From Nautilus pompilius (lineage: Eukaryota; Mollusca; Cephalopoda; Nautilida; Nautilidae), in contig JACATO010000989.1 in the NCBI GenBank assembly GCA_018389105.1, positions 124,001 to 188,000 on the forward strand: a stretch of DNA of 64,000 nucleotides, in the 5' to 3' direction. A model generated the notes under the pieces. The model saw only the letters and a program-made list of their open reading frames with translations. It ran no database searches and was not told where the DNA came from. The position numbers and the translations under genes were made by a program. Below are positions 1 through 13,000 of the stretch, piece by piece. Positions within the stretch are counted from its first letter, which is position 1. Each line of letters starts with the position of its first letter.

Positions 1-210
1 GGGGATCTACAGGTACAGATCAGCAGACTACGCATTGGTCATTTCCTCCCAAAATGGCCCCCCCCGGCATCAAAGATACCGTCCCCGATTGCGAGATGGC
101 CGAGGCTGCGGAACACTACCTCGGGGAACGTTCACGATGCTCTCCAAGACAGACAGATGTGGTTGAGACAGCACTGGCGAGGTGCTTTTCAAAAAAAAAA
201 AAAAAAACAG
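1..210 (+). repeat. Possible retrocopied fragment ending in poly(A)
   Basis: The first 190 bases are GC-richer than everything to their right and stop at a run of 17 A residues (191-207). A 65-codon frame from 54 spans them. An abrupt composition change followed by a poly(A) tract is typical of the 3' end of a retroposed sequence cut by the window edge; the source is not recognised. Confidence 0.3.
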
Positions 211-962
211 ACATTAAACCAACAACACAGCATTCATCATGGATAGATTAGTTACTGTCAGCCGAGAGTGTAATACCCTGAAACGTTAAATAACAATGTA
301 TAATTCGCATTTGAGGGCCAGGAAGAACTTTCTGCCTAACTCTGCTGAAAGCCTTGTAAACTTGGTCCCTACAGCTGCCATTTTTACTGGTGGATATGCG
401 TCTTAAGTATACATGCTGTGTTTAGCTCCTTCAATACATTAAGCACTTTTATATACCCTAACTCATAGGATCTTGGAAGTGCGAATAAGTGTGTATACAC
501 AATGCTTAATTAACATCATTGACTCGTATCTGGTTCCTTAGACTATGAGGTACATTGGCATAACAAACCAAAACTTCCCCGACTTTTGGCCAACCAGCCA
601 GTGGCAGCTTCATAGATAGCAAATCAGACATACTGAAGACAGGGCGAGCTGCAGTCCTTTTTTTACAAAAAATAAAAATAGGCTTCTTGTCTCAAATTCA
701 GGCAGTTCTTGAAATGAAACACTGCAGGGTTTTGGACAACGATTTTATACTGATTCTTATTTTCAGGTATAAACCAAAAGTAATGTAAATATGAACAAGT
801 GCAGTATGCCATTGCTTTTATGTTTATTATCAGTAGTATTTCTTTAATGGGAGAATGATTTCATTTTCTCTAAAAAAGACTCAGCCAGGAGAACAGAGCT
901 TTGCAAGTAATTCAGCAGCACAAGGGTTACCTTCAAAGAAAAGGCATTAGTCTACAAAAAAG
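211..962. other. Flank downstream of NUP85
   Basis: AT-rich sequence with no supported coding region on either strand. It may include the left neighbour of NUP85 outside the window. Confidence 0.4.
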
Positions 963-968
963 TTTATT
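963..968 (-). terminator. Poly(A) signal of NUP85
   Basis: TTTATT on the plus strand reads AATAAA on the minus strand, 126 bp past the NUP85 stop. It is the first canonical hexamer in a suitable place for the 3' end of that transcript. Confidence 0.5.
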
Positions 969-1093
969 TTTACAGAAAAGTTTTGCATACACAAATGCAG
1001 CAGGTTACAGTTTGAAATGAATTTGGTGAACAAAAACAAAATGTTTTAAAATGGAAGGGATGCAGAAAGTTTATTCAGTGCCGGTAGCAATGA

Positions 1094-4000
1094 TTAGGAA
1101 GGTTTGACAGAGCCTTCCTGAATGATTGCACGAGCCAGATTGCGTGTCAGAGCCAGACGCAGGTAGTTGAGTTTCATCTCTTCTAGCTCCATCGTGTTCT
1201 GAAAGATGAGAAGAGTAACTGTTAGCTGAAGCACAACTTACATCTGAAAGCCCTCCCCTCTTTACATTTGTAAGGGAAAACAGAAGTGTATTTACGGCTG
1301 TATTGGAGCTCATACGTGCCAGAGTAGAAAGACAAACAAAAAAATTATTATTATTTTCTTAAACTTAAATTTATATTTATGCTAATTACTTCTGCAACAC
1401 ATGAATGCAGAACTAGAAACTTATAGTAATCATATCTAGACTTCATTCTCCCTCCCTCACTTAAATAAAGCTTTAATCTTTTGGAACACATTTAATTATT
1501 TTTTTGCAGTTTATTAACGGTAACCCATAGTGGTTTCAGTTATGTTTTCTTTTGCTATATTCAGCCACCAAAACCTTTTACTAACAAGCATGAAATGCAA
1601 TTAAGAAAAATATTAAACCTCCATATACTATTTTAGTTTTTAATTTACTTATACCACCTGGGTCATCTTCACCCTGGTCTAGAAGTACTAGTTAGTATTT
1701 GTGTTGACCTGGCTGTATGTTTAGTCAACACACTCATAATGCAAAACATGGGATTAAAACAATACAGATTTGTCATCACAAAGAGTTATATTAATGAAGG
1801 TGGTACGGTGCTAGCCCCTGTGGCTCAACCTGTGCTAAGTAATACATATTTAAAGGGTAGTGGAGTGCGACTGCACCCTAGGTGGTATACAGAGGGCTAA
1901 AAAAAAGACAAATTCTTTCACCTTACTGTGGATTCTAAAGTGACAAACAGCTTAGCCAATGATAAAAGATGTATGAATGATACATTTATCTGGAGTTACT
2001 TCTGAACCCTTAGTTGTGTTTCATTCATTCCTTTAGTGCATTTCACTTCACATGCAGTTTGACTCATTTTTCCTTTCTGCATATGATGCACAAAAGTCAC
2101 ACACTGACTTTATTATACCAAAAAGCCTTCTTTGTGTGCTGTGTTTATTTATGCATCATTATTTTAATACCCGATTGAAGAAAAGGTGCATTATAGTTTA
2201 AGAGAAAAACCTTCATAGCATCGTCATCTTTCTTAAAGCTGCTTTTTTCACCCTAAACCAATATAAACATTCTTTAAGCCATTGGTTCATTCCTTCCCAC
2301 AACCAGAGGTTTTAATGTGCATTGAGGAAGGTAAAATGTTAACCTTTTGTTGCGAATCTCTAATAAGGTTTCTATCTTCTGTTAACTCCTGGAGACAGTG
2401 CATCAGTTCGTAAGTCTGCCAACTGCTCAAGACAATCTGCGTAATTCAAGAGAAAATTTAATCACATCACTGTACCCTATATTATTAACAGTGTAACAAT
2501 TTAGATAGGTCCACTGATTTAAGTGTCACAGACAATATACTCCAGCCAAGGACTGTTTTTCTGAAAACATACATACGGGAGGAAGGGGGAGGGGTCAGCT
2601 ACCACTTAAAGAAAGTAAAATGAAAGAAATTCCTTAGCATACATACAGCACTACTCTAGCAGAACATAACAACAAAACATAATGCACATTTACTCTACCA
2701 GTTCTAGTCCATATGAGGATAAATTGTTTTTTCCTCATTTTTAAACTATGCTGGCAAAAAACATTATGACATTAAAAGATAAGCAGGGAGAGAAGTTTAA
2801 AGTAGAAAGTTTCTAACTTACACAGAAACTCCTGCATCAAAATACTGTACGTCTCAACTTTTTACGACTATCCATGCTATCACATTGATCATTTTTCCCA
2901 AGCAAAGCATTTCATGAATTTGCAATATGCCAACTAAAATAAAATTTCCTAGTATTTAATCAACTCTTGTTTATAAACATCTAAACTATAAAATAGAAAC
3001 ATAGATCCATTATCTCTCTCTCTTTCTCTGTACTGACGTCATCTCTCTCCATCTCTCTTTCTCTCCACCTCTCTCTGTACTGACATCAACTCTCTCCATC
3101 TCTCCACCTCTCTCTGTACTGACATCAACTCTCTCCTCTCTCCACCTCTCTCTGTACCGACGTCAACTCTCTCCATCTCTCCACCTCTCTCTACCGATGT
3201 CATCTCTCTCCACCTCTCTCTGTACCGACGTCATCTCTCTCCATCTCTCTCTGTACTGACGTCATCTCTCTCCACCTCTCTCTGTACCGATGTCATCTCT
3301 CTCCATCTCTCTTTGTACCGATGTCATCTCTCTCCACCTCTCTCTGTACCGATGTCATCTCTCTCCATCTCTCTTTCTCTCCACCTCTCTCTGTACCGAT
3401 GTCATCTCTCTCTCTCTCTCTCTGACTAAAGTTTGTATATTTCTATTCAGTCTTTCTGAAAATGGCAATACGCAAACCTAGGTAACTTTAGCGGTTCAAG
3501 ATTTGGTCTGTAACCACTTTTATTTATACCAGTCAAAAAATCACAAAATGAAACACCTTCGCACCCTCTTCAGGCTACGGCATTTTCATGAACAGCCAGC
3601 GCTACGTGCCATCAGTAATATCAAAAATAAGAAGAAAGGGAAAGGAAAGCAATAATACTAACATTTGCAGTCCTGATGATGGTAAGTAAAGACAGCTAAA
3701 TCATAGTCAAACAAATCTAAGAAATAAAGAAAAACAAATCCAGCAAAACCAAAGCCTTTCTTTCAATAGGCTCTGATTCTTAATGCTTTTACTCACAGTT
3801 TCAGCTTCTAGCAGTGGTAAGGCATCATACAGCAGAGTAACCCAAAATCTAGAATGTTAAAAAAAAGGAAAAAAAAATTGTTTTAATTTACGTTTTTAGG
3901 ACAGGATACAATGTATTTTTCTTATTAAAAGCATAATAAAATAAAAATCAAAGTTTGTATAGCCTTCGTGTAATTTTGTACCAATTATTATCATGCAGAC

Positions 4001-7000
4001 TGATGTATCTAAAAAATTATTTTTAAAGTTGAAATTATAGCATTATTCTAAACAACAATTTATTCAGTTTTATTTTCCAGTTTTGTCTTTAGAAGCACTT
4101 TTCCTTCTGTTGACAGTGAACCCAAGTTGCTGAGTCCCAGTCATGAGTGGTCTGGATAGTAAGAGTCAGGGTCACGTCCCTGTTGACCCAGTGACCCTGG
4201 CATGGGCTGGAGGAGAGCCTTAATGGCCTGGAGCTACAACAGGGCAACTCCTCCCACTGTCACCAGTCCTGCAGCCAGATCTCTCTGCTCTAGCCAGGTG
4301 AGTAGCTCACACCTGTTAGTCACTACCTATAGGTATGTAGTCCAATGCTACATGGAGCTGGATGTATCTAGTTGTATCAAGCCCAGTCAACACTTGCCAT
4401 CTTCTTAGACTATCCTGTCAGCCAGATGAAGAGCTGAAATAGAAGCTATCAGATGTGCTTACCCAGTTGAAGTACAAAGGAAGAGCTAAAGGAGGAAGCA
4501 AACATCTGATCAACCATGAGGTTGCAGGAGAGATGGAAATGTGAAGATAGTGCCAGATGCAAGCTTCAGGGAAGCAAAAAACATGTCTTCAACCAGCATC
4601 AGCTGGGAGTGATTACCAGGAGATTGAGGAAGTTGCTTGAGAGAGGAAGACTGGAGCATCTATGTGTGTCATACTCCTCTAGTGTTGCAACTGAAGTTGA
4701 CAATAAACTGATACAATTTGAAACCTTCAGATTTATTATCATGATGTCCTTTTAAATCTTTTTTTTTGTCTTCCATGTGATACATGGCTGATTCTTTTTA
4801 ATGACCAACTGTAAGTCTTGTCAAGAAATATTTCCTCTCAGCCATGGTTTTATTATTATTATTCTTTGTATGGTTATTTCTGTAGTCTCCCTTTTTAGCC
4901 GGATGGCATTACCACTCCAGAAAATTCTAGGGATGACTGTTTTCAAACTTTGAAGAACGAGGAAAAGTCTATGTAAAGGAAAAGATGTCATATGAAGCAG
5001 AAAGACTAGTTTTTACACATGACTGAGATCTGCAAGTGTCTTGTGTTGAATAAACTGTGTTAAATTTACAGCAGAGTTTCTTTGTAAACCCTGGAAATTG
5101 TAACTACATGTGGACTGCTTGGCTGACATCTAAGAATAGAAGCAATCATGGAGATTTTCACGTCTAAATAATGGTAGTAGATATTCATCATACTCAGAAG
5201 AGCAGTAAGATGGTATGTAGCACTGTGGGTAAAACTGGGAAACACTCTCCATCTCCACCAGACCGCTATGTCCATGTGACTGTGTACTGGTGATCGTGGT
5301 ACAGGGATGTTGACCCTTTAAAGTGTTATCAAGATCATACAAATGCTGTGCCAGCTGAATGCAAGAAGACAGCAGAGGAGATTGGTTTAGGTGGGGTGGG
5401 ATGGAAAAGTCACTGATGGTGAACAGAGGCTGATCTTCAGCTGGTAACAAACCGATGTCCCTTATATAGCAAGCCAGCATTGCACATCTCCTGTTATCTG
5501 AGTTCTGTGTGGTTAAGCATAGAAAGACAACTGAAAACAAAACAAAACCTCAGCATGAAAAAAAAACCAAGCTGTAGTATCAGTGCTAGATCCAATATAA
5601 TCATAAGGAAATAATTTACAGTGCCAAAAATGTCAATATAAAGTAAACGTGAAATAACCTGTTACATCCAATTTTTTATTTGCCCAACATTTAACTTACA
5701 AAAATTGAAATTCATGCAGCAAGTATACTTAAATTAAATTTTAAAACCTAAGCATTAAAATCATATTAAAAATTTTAGGTTATTTGTATAGGAACAATGA
5801 CAAAAAACCATGTAAAATTGAAACTAAGCAAATGAAATTCCAAATCAATTCTAATTAAATTCTGGTATTTAATTCAGTTTATTTCTAATCTAACTTCACA
5901 GTGTTACAAGCAGACTCACTGTTTAGGTGCCAGTCTAGCAGAGATGAGAGAGAGCAACAAGTTAGCTGCTTCATGAATTTCTCCATCCTCATACAACTTG
6001 TGAAATTCCCGATACTTTCCTTCAAAAATAAGTAAAGATACATTAGTGGATAATCAACAAACATGGCCTTCTACCAAAGAAAATCTTACCTTTTTTTTTT
6101 TATAACTAAAAAAAAAATCAAAAGCATCAGTAGATGAGTTCTCCTTTGCACACAATTAAAAGAAAGAAAGAACAAAAACTTCAGGTTAGAAATGACTAGT
6201 CAAGTAAATACAAAAAGTAATTATTCTGACAAGTAATCAGGATCACATCTCTATTATCTACTGTGTTTGAAGTGGGAGAGCGCATCAGTTGGACAGTGCT
6301 TTGGTAGGAGTTCCTACATATGCACTAAGTTTTCTTTTTTGTATTTTAGCAGCAATTCCCTGAGAGAAGAAACCCTGCTGATAAGGGGAGAGGGGAGGGG
6401 TCTGTGGTAGGCCAGTGACCCTCTCATAAAAAAACGCAGTTACAAAGACCTACACCACTGTGGAAGAAAGCAAAGATAGCAGCAGCAGGACATGACTGTT
6501 TAAGAGAGAAGATGGCAGTGAAGGGGCTATGTTCTGCTTGGAATAAAGGGGTATAATGCAGATGTATACAATACATTTTAGCAGCAGGTTTCCCACTGAC
6601 AAATCTCACTGCACAGCAGATTCTAAAATTTCAGAAAATGCCATCTTACTTGAAACTAATTTTCATACTGAAGGATCTGGAGCAGAAAGAACACAGACAC
6701 ATACAGAACAGACAAACAACTTACCTAAAAATGCCAATTTGTTGCTAAGAAACATCACAGATCCTAGATTTTCAAGGAGGTCCAAATTTGAAAAGCATCC
6801 CTTTTCACTGTATTCTGCAAGAAGCCTTAATAAAAAAACAAAAAAAGAAACAAAATTTTTAAAAAATGTGAGTGATAAAATAAATGTTTACACATTGAAT
6901 TTGTTTGAATACTGACAAGATTCATGGAAAAGGTTTGAGAAAATACTGGTGAGATATTACCAAACAACATAGGGTACACCGGATTACTCCTAGCCCCACA

Positions 7001-10000
7001 CCCCCACTCCAAAAAAAAGGATAAATTAAATGCATTCTTTCACCACCAGCCTAAAAATCTCTTTAAACAAAAACCTTCTTCTATAATTAACTTTACATGA
7101 AAGGAAATCCCTGTTATCTTTATGTCTTCTGTACCACTTAGAAATTCCCAATGTACATCAGCATTTGTTGCAATGCAAATAATTTTATGGTAAGTATCCT
7201 TATCATGCATGGTACAACAAACTGGAAAGAAAAAGGGATGAGTCCACTTGTCATACAGGGTACTGAAAGGGTCAAAAGATGGAGGGAATTAGTTATACTT
7301 ATATCATTAGCACTCAAGTGTACCATGTTGGTTTTTAGCCTACGTATATCACCAGCCTAGTATTTAGTATCTCTGTTGAACTTCCTATATATTTAGTCAA
7401 CACACTCGTAATGCAAAACAGGTGGGGTTGGAAATTTGTTGTTACAAATGGCTATATTAAGAAGGAAGGTAACTGTGTCAGCCCCTGTGTGCTGAGTAAT
7501 ATAGATTTGAAGATGGGTTAAAAGACAAGAGTTGTGACACTGAAGTTGGTTGCCATTCTGCAAAACTTTACAAACAAACACAAAAGAGCAGATTTACATC
7601 CATAGTTGGCTTTTATGTTAAAATGTTTTACTTCAGATAAGTAAAGAAATTTAGTTTATAACAATATGCAAAATATATGAACAGATTACAATGATTCTAA
7701 CAATTATTAAGATAAAAAAGGTAAACATCATGCTAACTGTGTTATAAAAGAACTATTTAAAAAAAATTTAAACACCTACCTGTCTGATAAAGAGACACAA
7801 AAGAAATGTCCTGGAAAAAGATATTTATAATAAAGATAAATAAATAAACAGAAACCATACATATGCTAGGTGAGGAATGACGAGTTTTGATCCCACACAT
7901 CAATTGTGCATACATATTTGCTTATAGTTTTAAATAACGAATAAGAAATTAATTAAATTTAAAAAAAAAAAATAAATAAGAAACAATATTTGTGGGCAAC
8001 TTCTCTTTTGAAAATCAATTAAATTTGCCGACACTGCTAAAAACCAATCACTTATTAGGACTGTTCAAATGAAACCTGGCCGGATACATTTTCAGCTGAG
8101 TTTCATTTAAACACCCTTAGCATTATAGTAAGTAATATGGTATATTACTGCACACTGTATTATACTGTGCTGCTCTATGCTACCCTGTACTATACTTCAT
8201 TTGAATGTCTTGATACGTCTAAACTTAGAAATTCATAACATTTTGAGCTACCAGCAGAAAATGACCATAAGGTTATGATGAGAGCACTGCCAATGCAGTG
8301 TGAGGTAGCTTTTTAATCATAAAATTTAAAAAACAAAAAACAAAAACAGAACCATTAAGAAAAACTTGGAAAAGATTCAGGGACACTGTAGAAAACAAAT
8401 GTTCACATCTCCTACAAACATAGCGTAGCACTGGGGCCACCTCCGAGAATTCTTCATGGCTTATGCTAAACAAAGCGGAGAAACTTCCGTCTACATATTT
8501 GGCTGTAATGTGCGTTAAACAAAATATAAAAGGGTTAAAAAAAAATGTAGTTTGAGCAAGTTTGTGCATCAGTAAACAAACTGTTAAGGAAACTTAGTTT
8601 TAAAACATGCTTTATGCATAGCTACTGTATTGATGATTCAGCAATTGAGAAAAATAGGGCATAACACAACATACTGGTCCACTGAAACAGAGGGCCTGAA
8701 CTCAACCCCCCCCCCCAGTGAAGACCAAAGGTTCTAGAAACTTCCCATAGCAGGGTGCCTTCTCGCTCTTCTGTACCAGTCTCTCCCTCAGTACACAGCT
8801 ATCTAGCAGGATCTTTCCATTTCCTGCTAAAGACAAAGTGCCAGGCCTCAAGATGTGGGAAAGGCAATGTTTTTTGACAATGGTAACCAGGGCACTACAC
8901 TACCTCATCAGGCATATCTACAGTTGAAAATGATGCTTGTGGAAGACTAAATCTGCAGGCAAACACCACAACAATGCAACCAAAAATACAAGAATGTAGG
9001 TAAGGCAAGTATAAAAGATGAATAAGGACTGATGAGACAATGCAGATGAAAGATAAACCGCATCAATACTACACAATAAATGCTCCCCTGAAAACCAGAA
9101 ATATGTGTTGGAGACAGCGTAGAGAAGCGAACAAAGTTTGAGTGAACAACACACACAGATTATAAAGTAGCATTTTCAAAAATTCACCTCTAAGTGTAAA
9201 CCGTAGACAGATAAAATATTATTTATCTGAATTAACAGCAATTCAGGCAATGTCTAAACACACACACACACACAAAAGAAGAAAATCTTCTTTACATTTA
9301 AACTCTCACTTGCAATACCAGGCTTAGGGTTACTGTTTTTCCTTTCCTCACCTTTGATCTAACATACCACATCAGAGCCACCCCAACTCGGCTATTTTGG
9401 AGACATTTCTTTCCCATCATTTTACATATACTTTTGGCTGCAAGGAAAAATTTAGACATTTAAAAAAAAAAACAAACAATAATTAAATAAATTTGTGCAA
9501 AAACACCTAGACAAAAAAATGATAACTACCATCAGATACAGTAAGTCTGGGCTTAAAGTCGAACCAGGAAAGGTTGTTTCAGCCTGAGTGTGTCGATGAC
9601 TTTGTAGGATTCAAGGACATTCTGATGAACGTAAAAAAAGGATATCTTTAACTTGGCCAGAGAAGCAGAATTCAAGGAGTTTGATAATAGGGATGTTGAT
9701 GAAGAGCCTGAATCACACACTGGGGAACTCTCAAATGGAGATTTGAAACTGCTGGAACAAACCACCACCAAAGACAATGACCCTGATGAAGTGCCACCCC
9801 AATGAAGGCTAACAACAAAACCGATGGCTGAAGCATTTCATCACATTCAAATGGGAATGCAGATTTTTGCTGAAAAGACCCAACAGAGAATGAAGCTCTA
9901 AAGTGTGTAGGGGAGATGACGATGTTCTCTGATGCTATCACAAAATATTTAGAGAAAAGAAAAATGTGCAGCCAGCTCTGGATGTTTTCTTCTTTTTGTT

Positions 10001-13000
10001 GCAAAGAGGGAGGAAAATCGACTTCACATTCAGCAGAGAAGGGAGAAGCAACCTCTGCATCTATCTGACTCTCATCATCAACTTCTCACTCTCTTAACCT
10101 CCACATCATTGTTAAGTACAGACAACAGGTACCTGATGTTTATTTTAGTTATTACAATTTTTTCTCACTTACAGGTATTTATTACAGCATATAATATACA
10201 TTTTTACATACATAAGATGTTGAATTTATGTATATAAAACAGGTTTCAGGAGCATGCTTTTGCCAGACAAAACCCAAATCCCTTATTTTAGTTATTTCTT
10301 ATGGGAAAATAGATTCGCTTAATGTTGTTCTGCCTAACGTCATACTTTTCAAGAATCGACATTAAGCAAAATAACCAAAAAAAAAAAAATCAAACAATAA
10401 CAAAACATTAATCAAGACTGATTGTATTTTAGACTTTTTATTGGTGGCCCAGTGGTAGACAACCAGAGCACTAAATTGAGGGCCCACATTTAAATCCCAG
10501 TTATTTCAGCGTACCTCTACGGGATGATTTTGTCCCACTCGTCTTCACCAGCTGGTCATGTGGGCTTCCTCTCTGCTCTGGGTTCTCTAGTTTCCTCCCA
10601 CATCTAAAAAAAAATGAAAAAAATGTTCTAGTAGATGCACCTAAACCACGCCTCCCAACTGTAACCAGGTAACTTGATACAAAAAAGAAGAAAAAAAAAA
10701 ATGTCTGTTGTCAGCAAAACTTAACCATGTTTTTGTGAAGTTTGTTTTCTGAATCATAGGGGTTATCTTCTCTGACAATTGAGGGTTTTCTCTGCGGAAC
10801 TTCTGTTAAGGGCAAGCTCATAGACGGAAAAGTCAAGAACGGCTCCCACTCACCTTGTTCGTGCATTTCTCTTTCCTCGCAGATCTTCAGCAGCTTCAAT
10901 GCCTTTCTCTCGGTGTCTAAAGGTATGCGTTCTATGTACACCTCCAGCTGACTCCTACAGCACCAGTTTAAACAATGAGTAACAATGCAGATGATAGTGG
11001 TGGGGTTGAGGGGAGAGAGAGAGAGCAAGCAAAGACAAAGAACAGATTATTCCATTACTGCTGCTATGCTAATAATTGGTGTTGGCGAGAGATGTGGACT
11101 GATTTTAAGAACGTCAAAACCCACACACACACAGTCGATCACTCGGTCGGTACAGCAGAAGGTCGGTCAGCCTGAAACGTCACATAGGTGGGTCTTTGAG
11201 AGAAAACTACCAAAAAATTTTGTTTTTTTTTTTTTATTTCACTTTGTAAACTCGTTAACTTCAAAAAATGGAGCTGCTGGCCAATGGCCCAGTGGTTAGT
11301 CTACTGAAATGCCTCTGATTCCCGGTTGGAATTGGTCCTTCCCGGCGTGGTTCCTTTTCACTCTTGTTCGATTTGCCAAAACCCCACTGGCGCTTGTGTA
11401 GTTGCGCAGAATGAGTGACATAAAAATAGTCCCCCCCCCCCACACACACCACTAGAACTCTCTGGAGTGCAGAATCCCTCCACCCACCCCACATGTGCTG
11501 GAAAATAAGAGCAAAAAGAAGCCATGCCAGGGAGGTATGCTATAAACTGAGCTGATCCCTGCAGAAATTGAATTTTGTCCTCAAAGTTTTAGATTTGGGT
11601 TACTAAAGCAACTGAAACCTGAAATTCAGGCAACTAGTTCAAATGTCCAGAATAAGTTTTTTTTTAATGGGATATTTCCTTTTCCTGTATAGATAATGCA
11701 CATTTCCATTTCTTCCCCTGTTTCACCCCCTTATTTACTTAACATTTCTAACAAACTAAAACTTTAAAAAAAGAAATTTTAATTAGGGATCACAAAAGAA
11801 AGATCAAATGTATTGCTACTCCATTAATGGTCCTTCAGTATATGAAGTATTTTTCATAATAAAAAAAAGATTCAACCCACCTTCCAAATTCAGGACAATG
11901 GTCATAATAATGAACACCTACTTGCCACAAACTGAAAAAATACAAAAATTAAGTGAATATCTTATCATATCAGTCTTATAGATGTGCTTAATAAAGAGAG
12001 AATGTAACCACTCCCCTACACACAGAACAATGACCTTTCTAGTTATCTCCATAAATGTTATGAGAGTTGATTTTTAAAAAAAATATTGTCAATATTATAT
12101 TGAGAAAATCTGTTAAAATAAAACTTAATTTACTACACAACTAAAAAAACTTTAAAATAAATAATTTTTTTTTCTCTTATTAAGTTTAAGGGAGTTTCAG
12201 TAAACTTACCTACTTTTCAGACAAACAGTTCTCCTAAAAAAAATGGTGTAAGGCGTAGCTGTATGGAGTTCAAATGTGGGTTAGGATGCCACCATCATTT
12301 TAAAAATCTTGCTTCAGTGATCACCAGACTATCAATTTTAGTAATATTTAAATACATTTTTTGTTACATGTATTTGCCAATTTCTGACTGCTATAAAATG
12401 TTACGTGTATGTGGACTTCAAAGTTACTTAAAAAGAAAAAAAAACATGGCGCCTCTGAAAGAAAACCTCCAATCAGAAACAAGATGTCCATGATTCTAAA
12501 ACAATAGCAGGTAGCATTTCTAAACTCACCTTTTGTGAGACATCAGACTTGTGGCATATTCCAAAATCAGGTACTCTCTGTAATTTGAACCATAGCTAAA
12601 AAAAAGAAGAAAAAAATGGAATATAACATATACATGGTTAAACACTTTAACAGGACCTATATCTAATACAGGAGTGGTCACCTTGTGCCTGAAGAAAGTT
12701 GCATAGAATCCACAAGTTGTCCTGAAGTATATTTTTCCATTCAGTCATTAATTTTGTGTGCAATGTATGGAGCGAGGAAGGCAGAAAACAGTGGCAAATG
12801 TGTCTTTCAAGTTCATCCCACAGATGCTCAAATGGAATGAGATCTGGGATTGTACTGGTCAAGGGAGATACCTGACATCTCATCATGTCCTTCAAACCAT
12901 GAATGCAGAATGTGGGCACAGAGGATGGAAGTATTGTCTTATCTTGGAAGCAGCCACCCCCATCAGGATACACTCAAGCATCATAGATGCACTTTATTGG

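Noticed and set aside
3290-3481. 63-codon plus-strand frame
   Set aside because: Serine/leucine low-complexity product of the CT-rich minisatellite.
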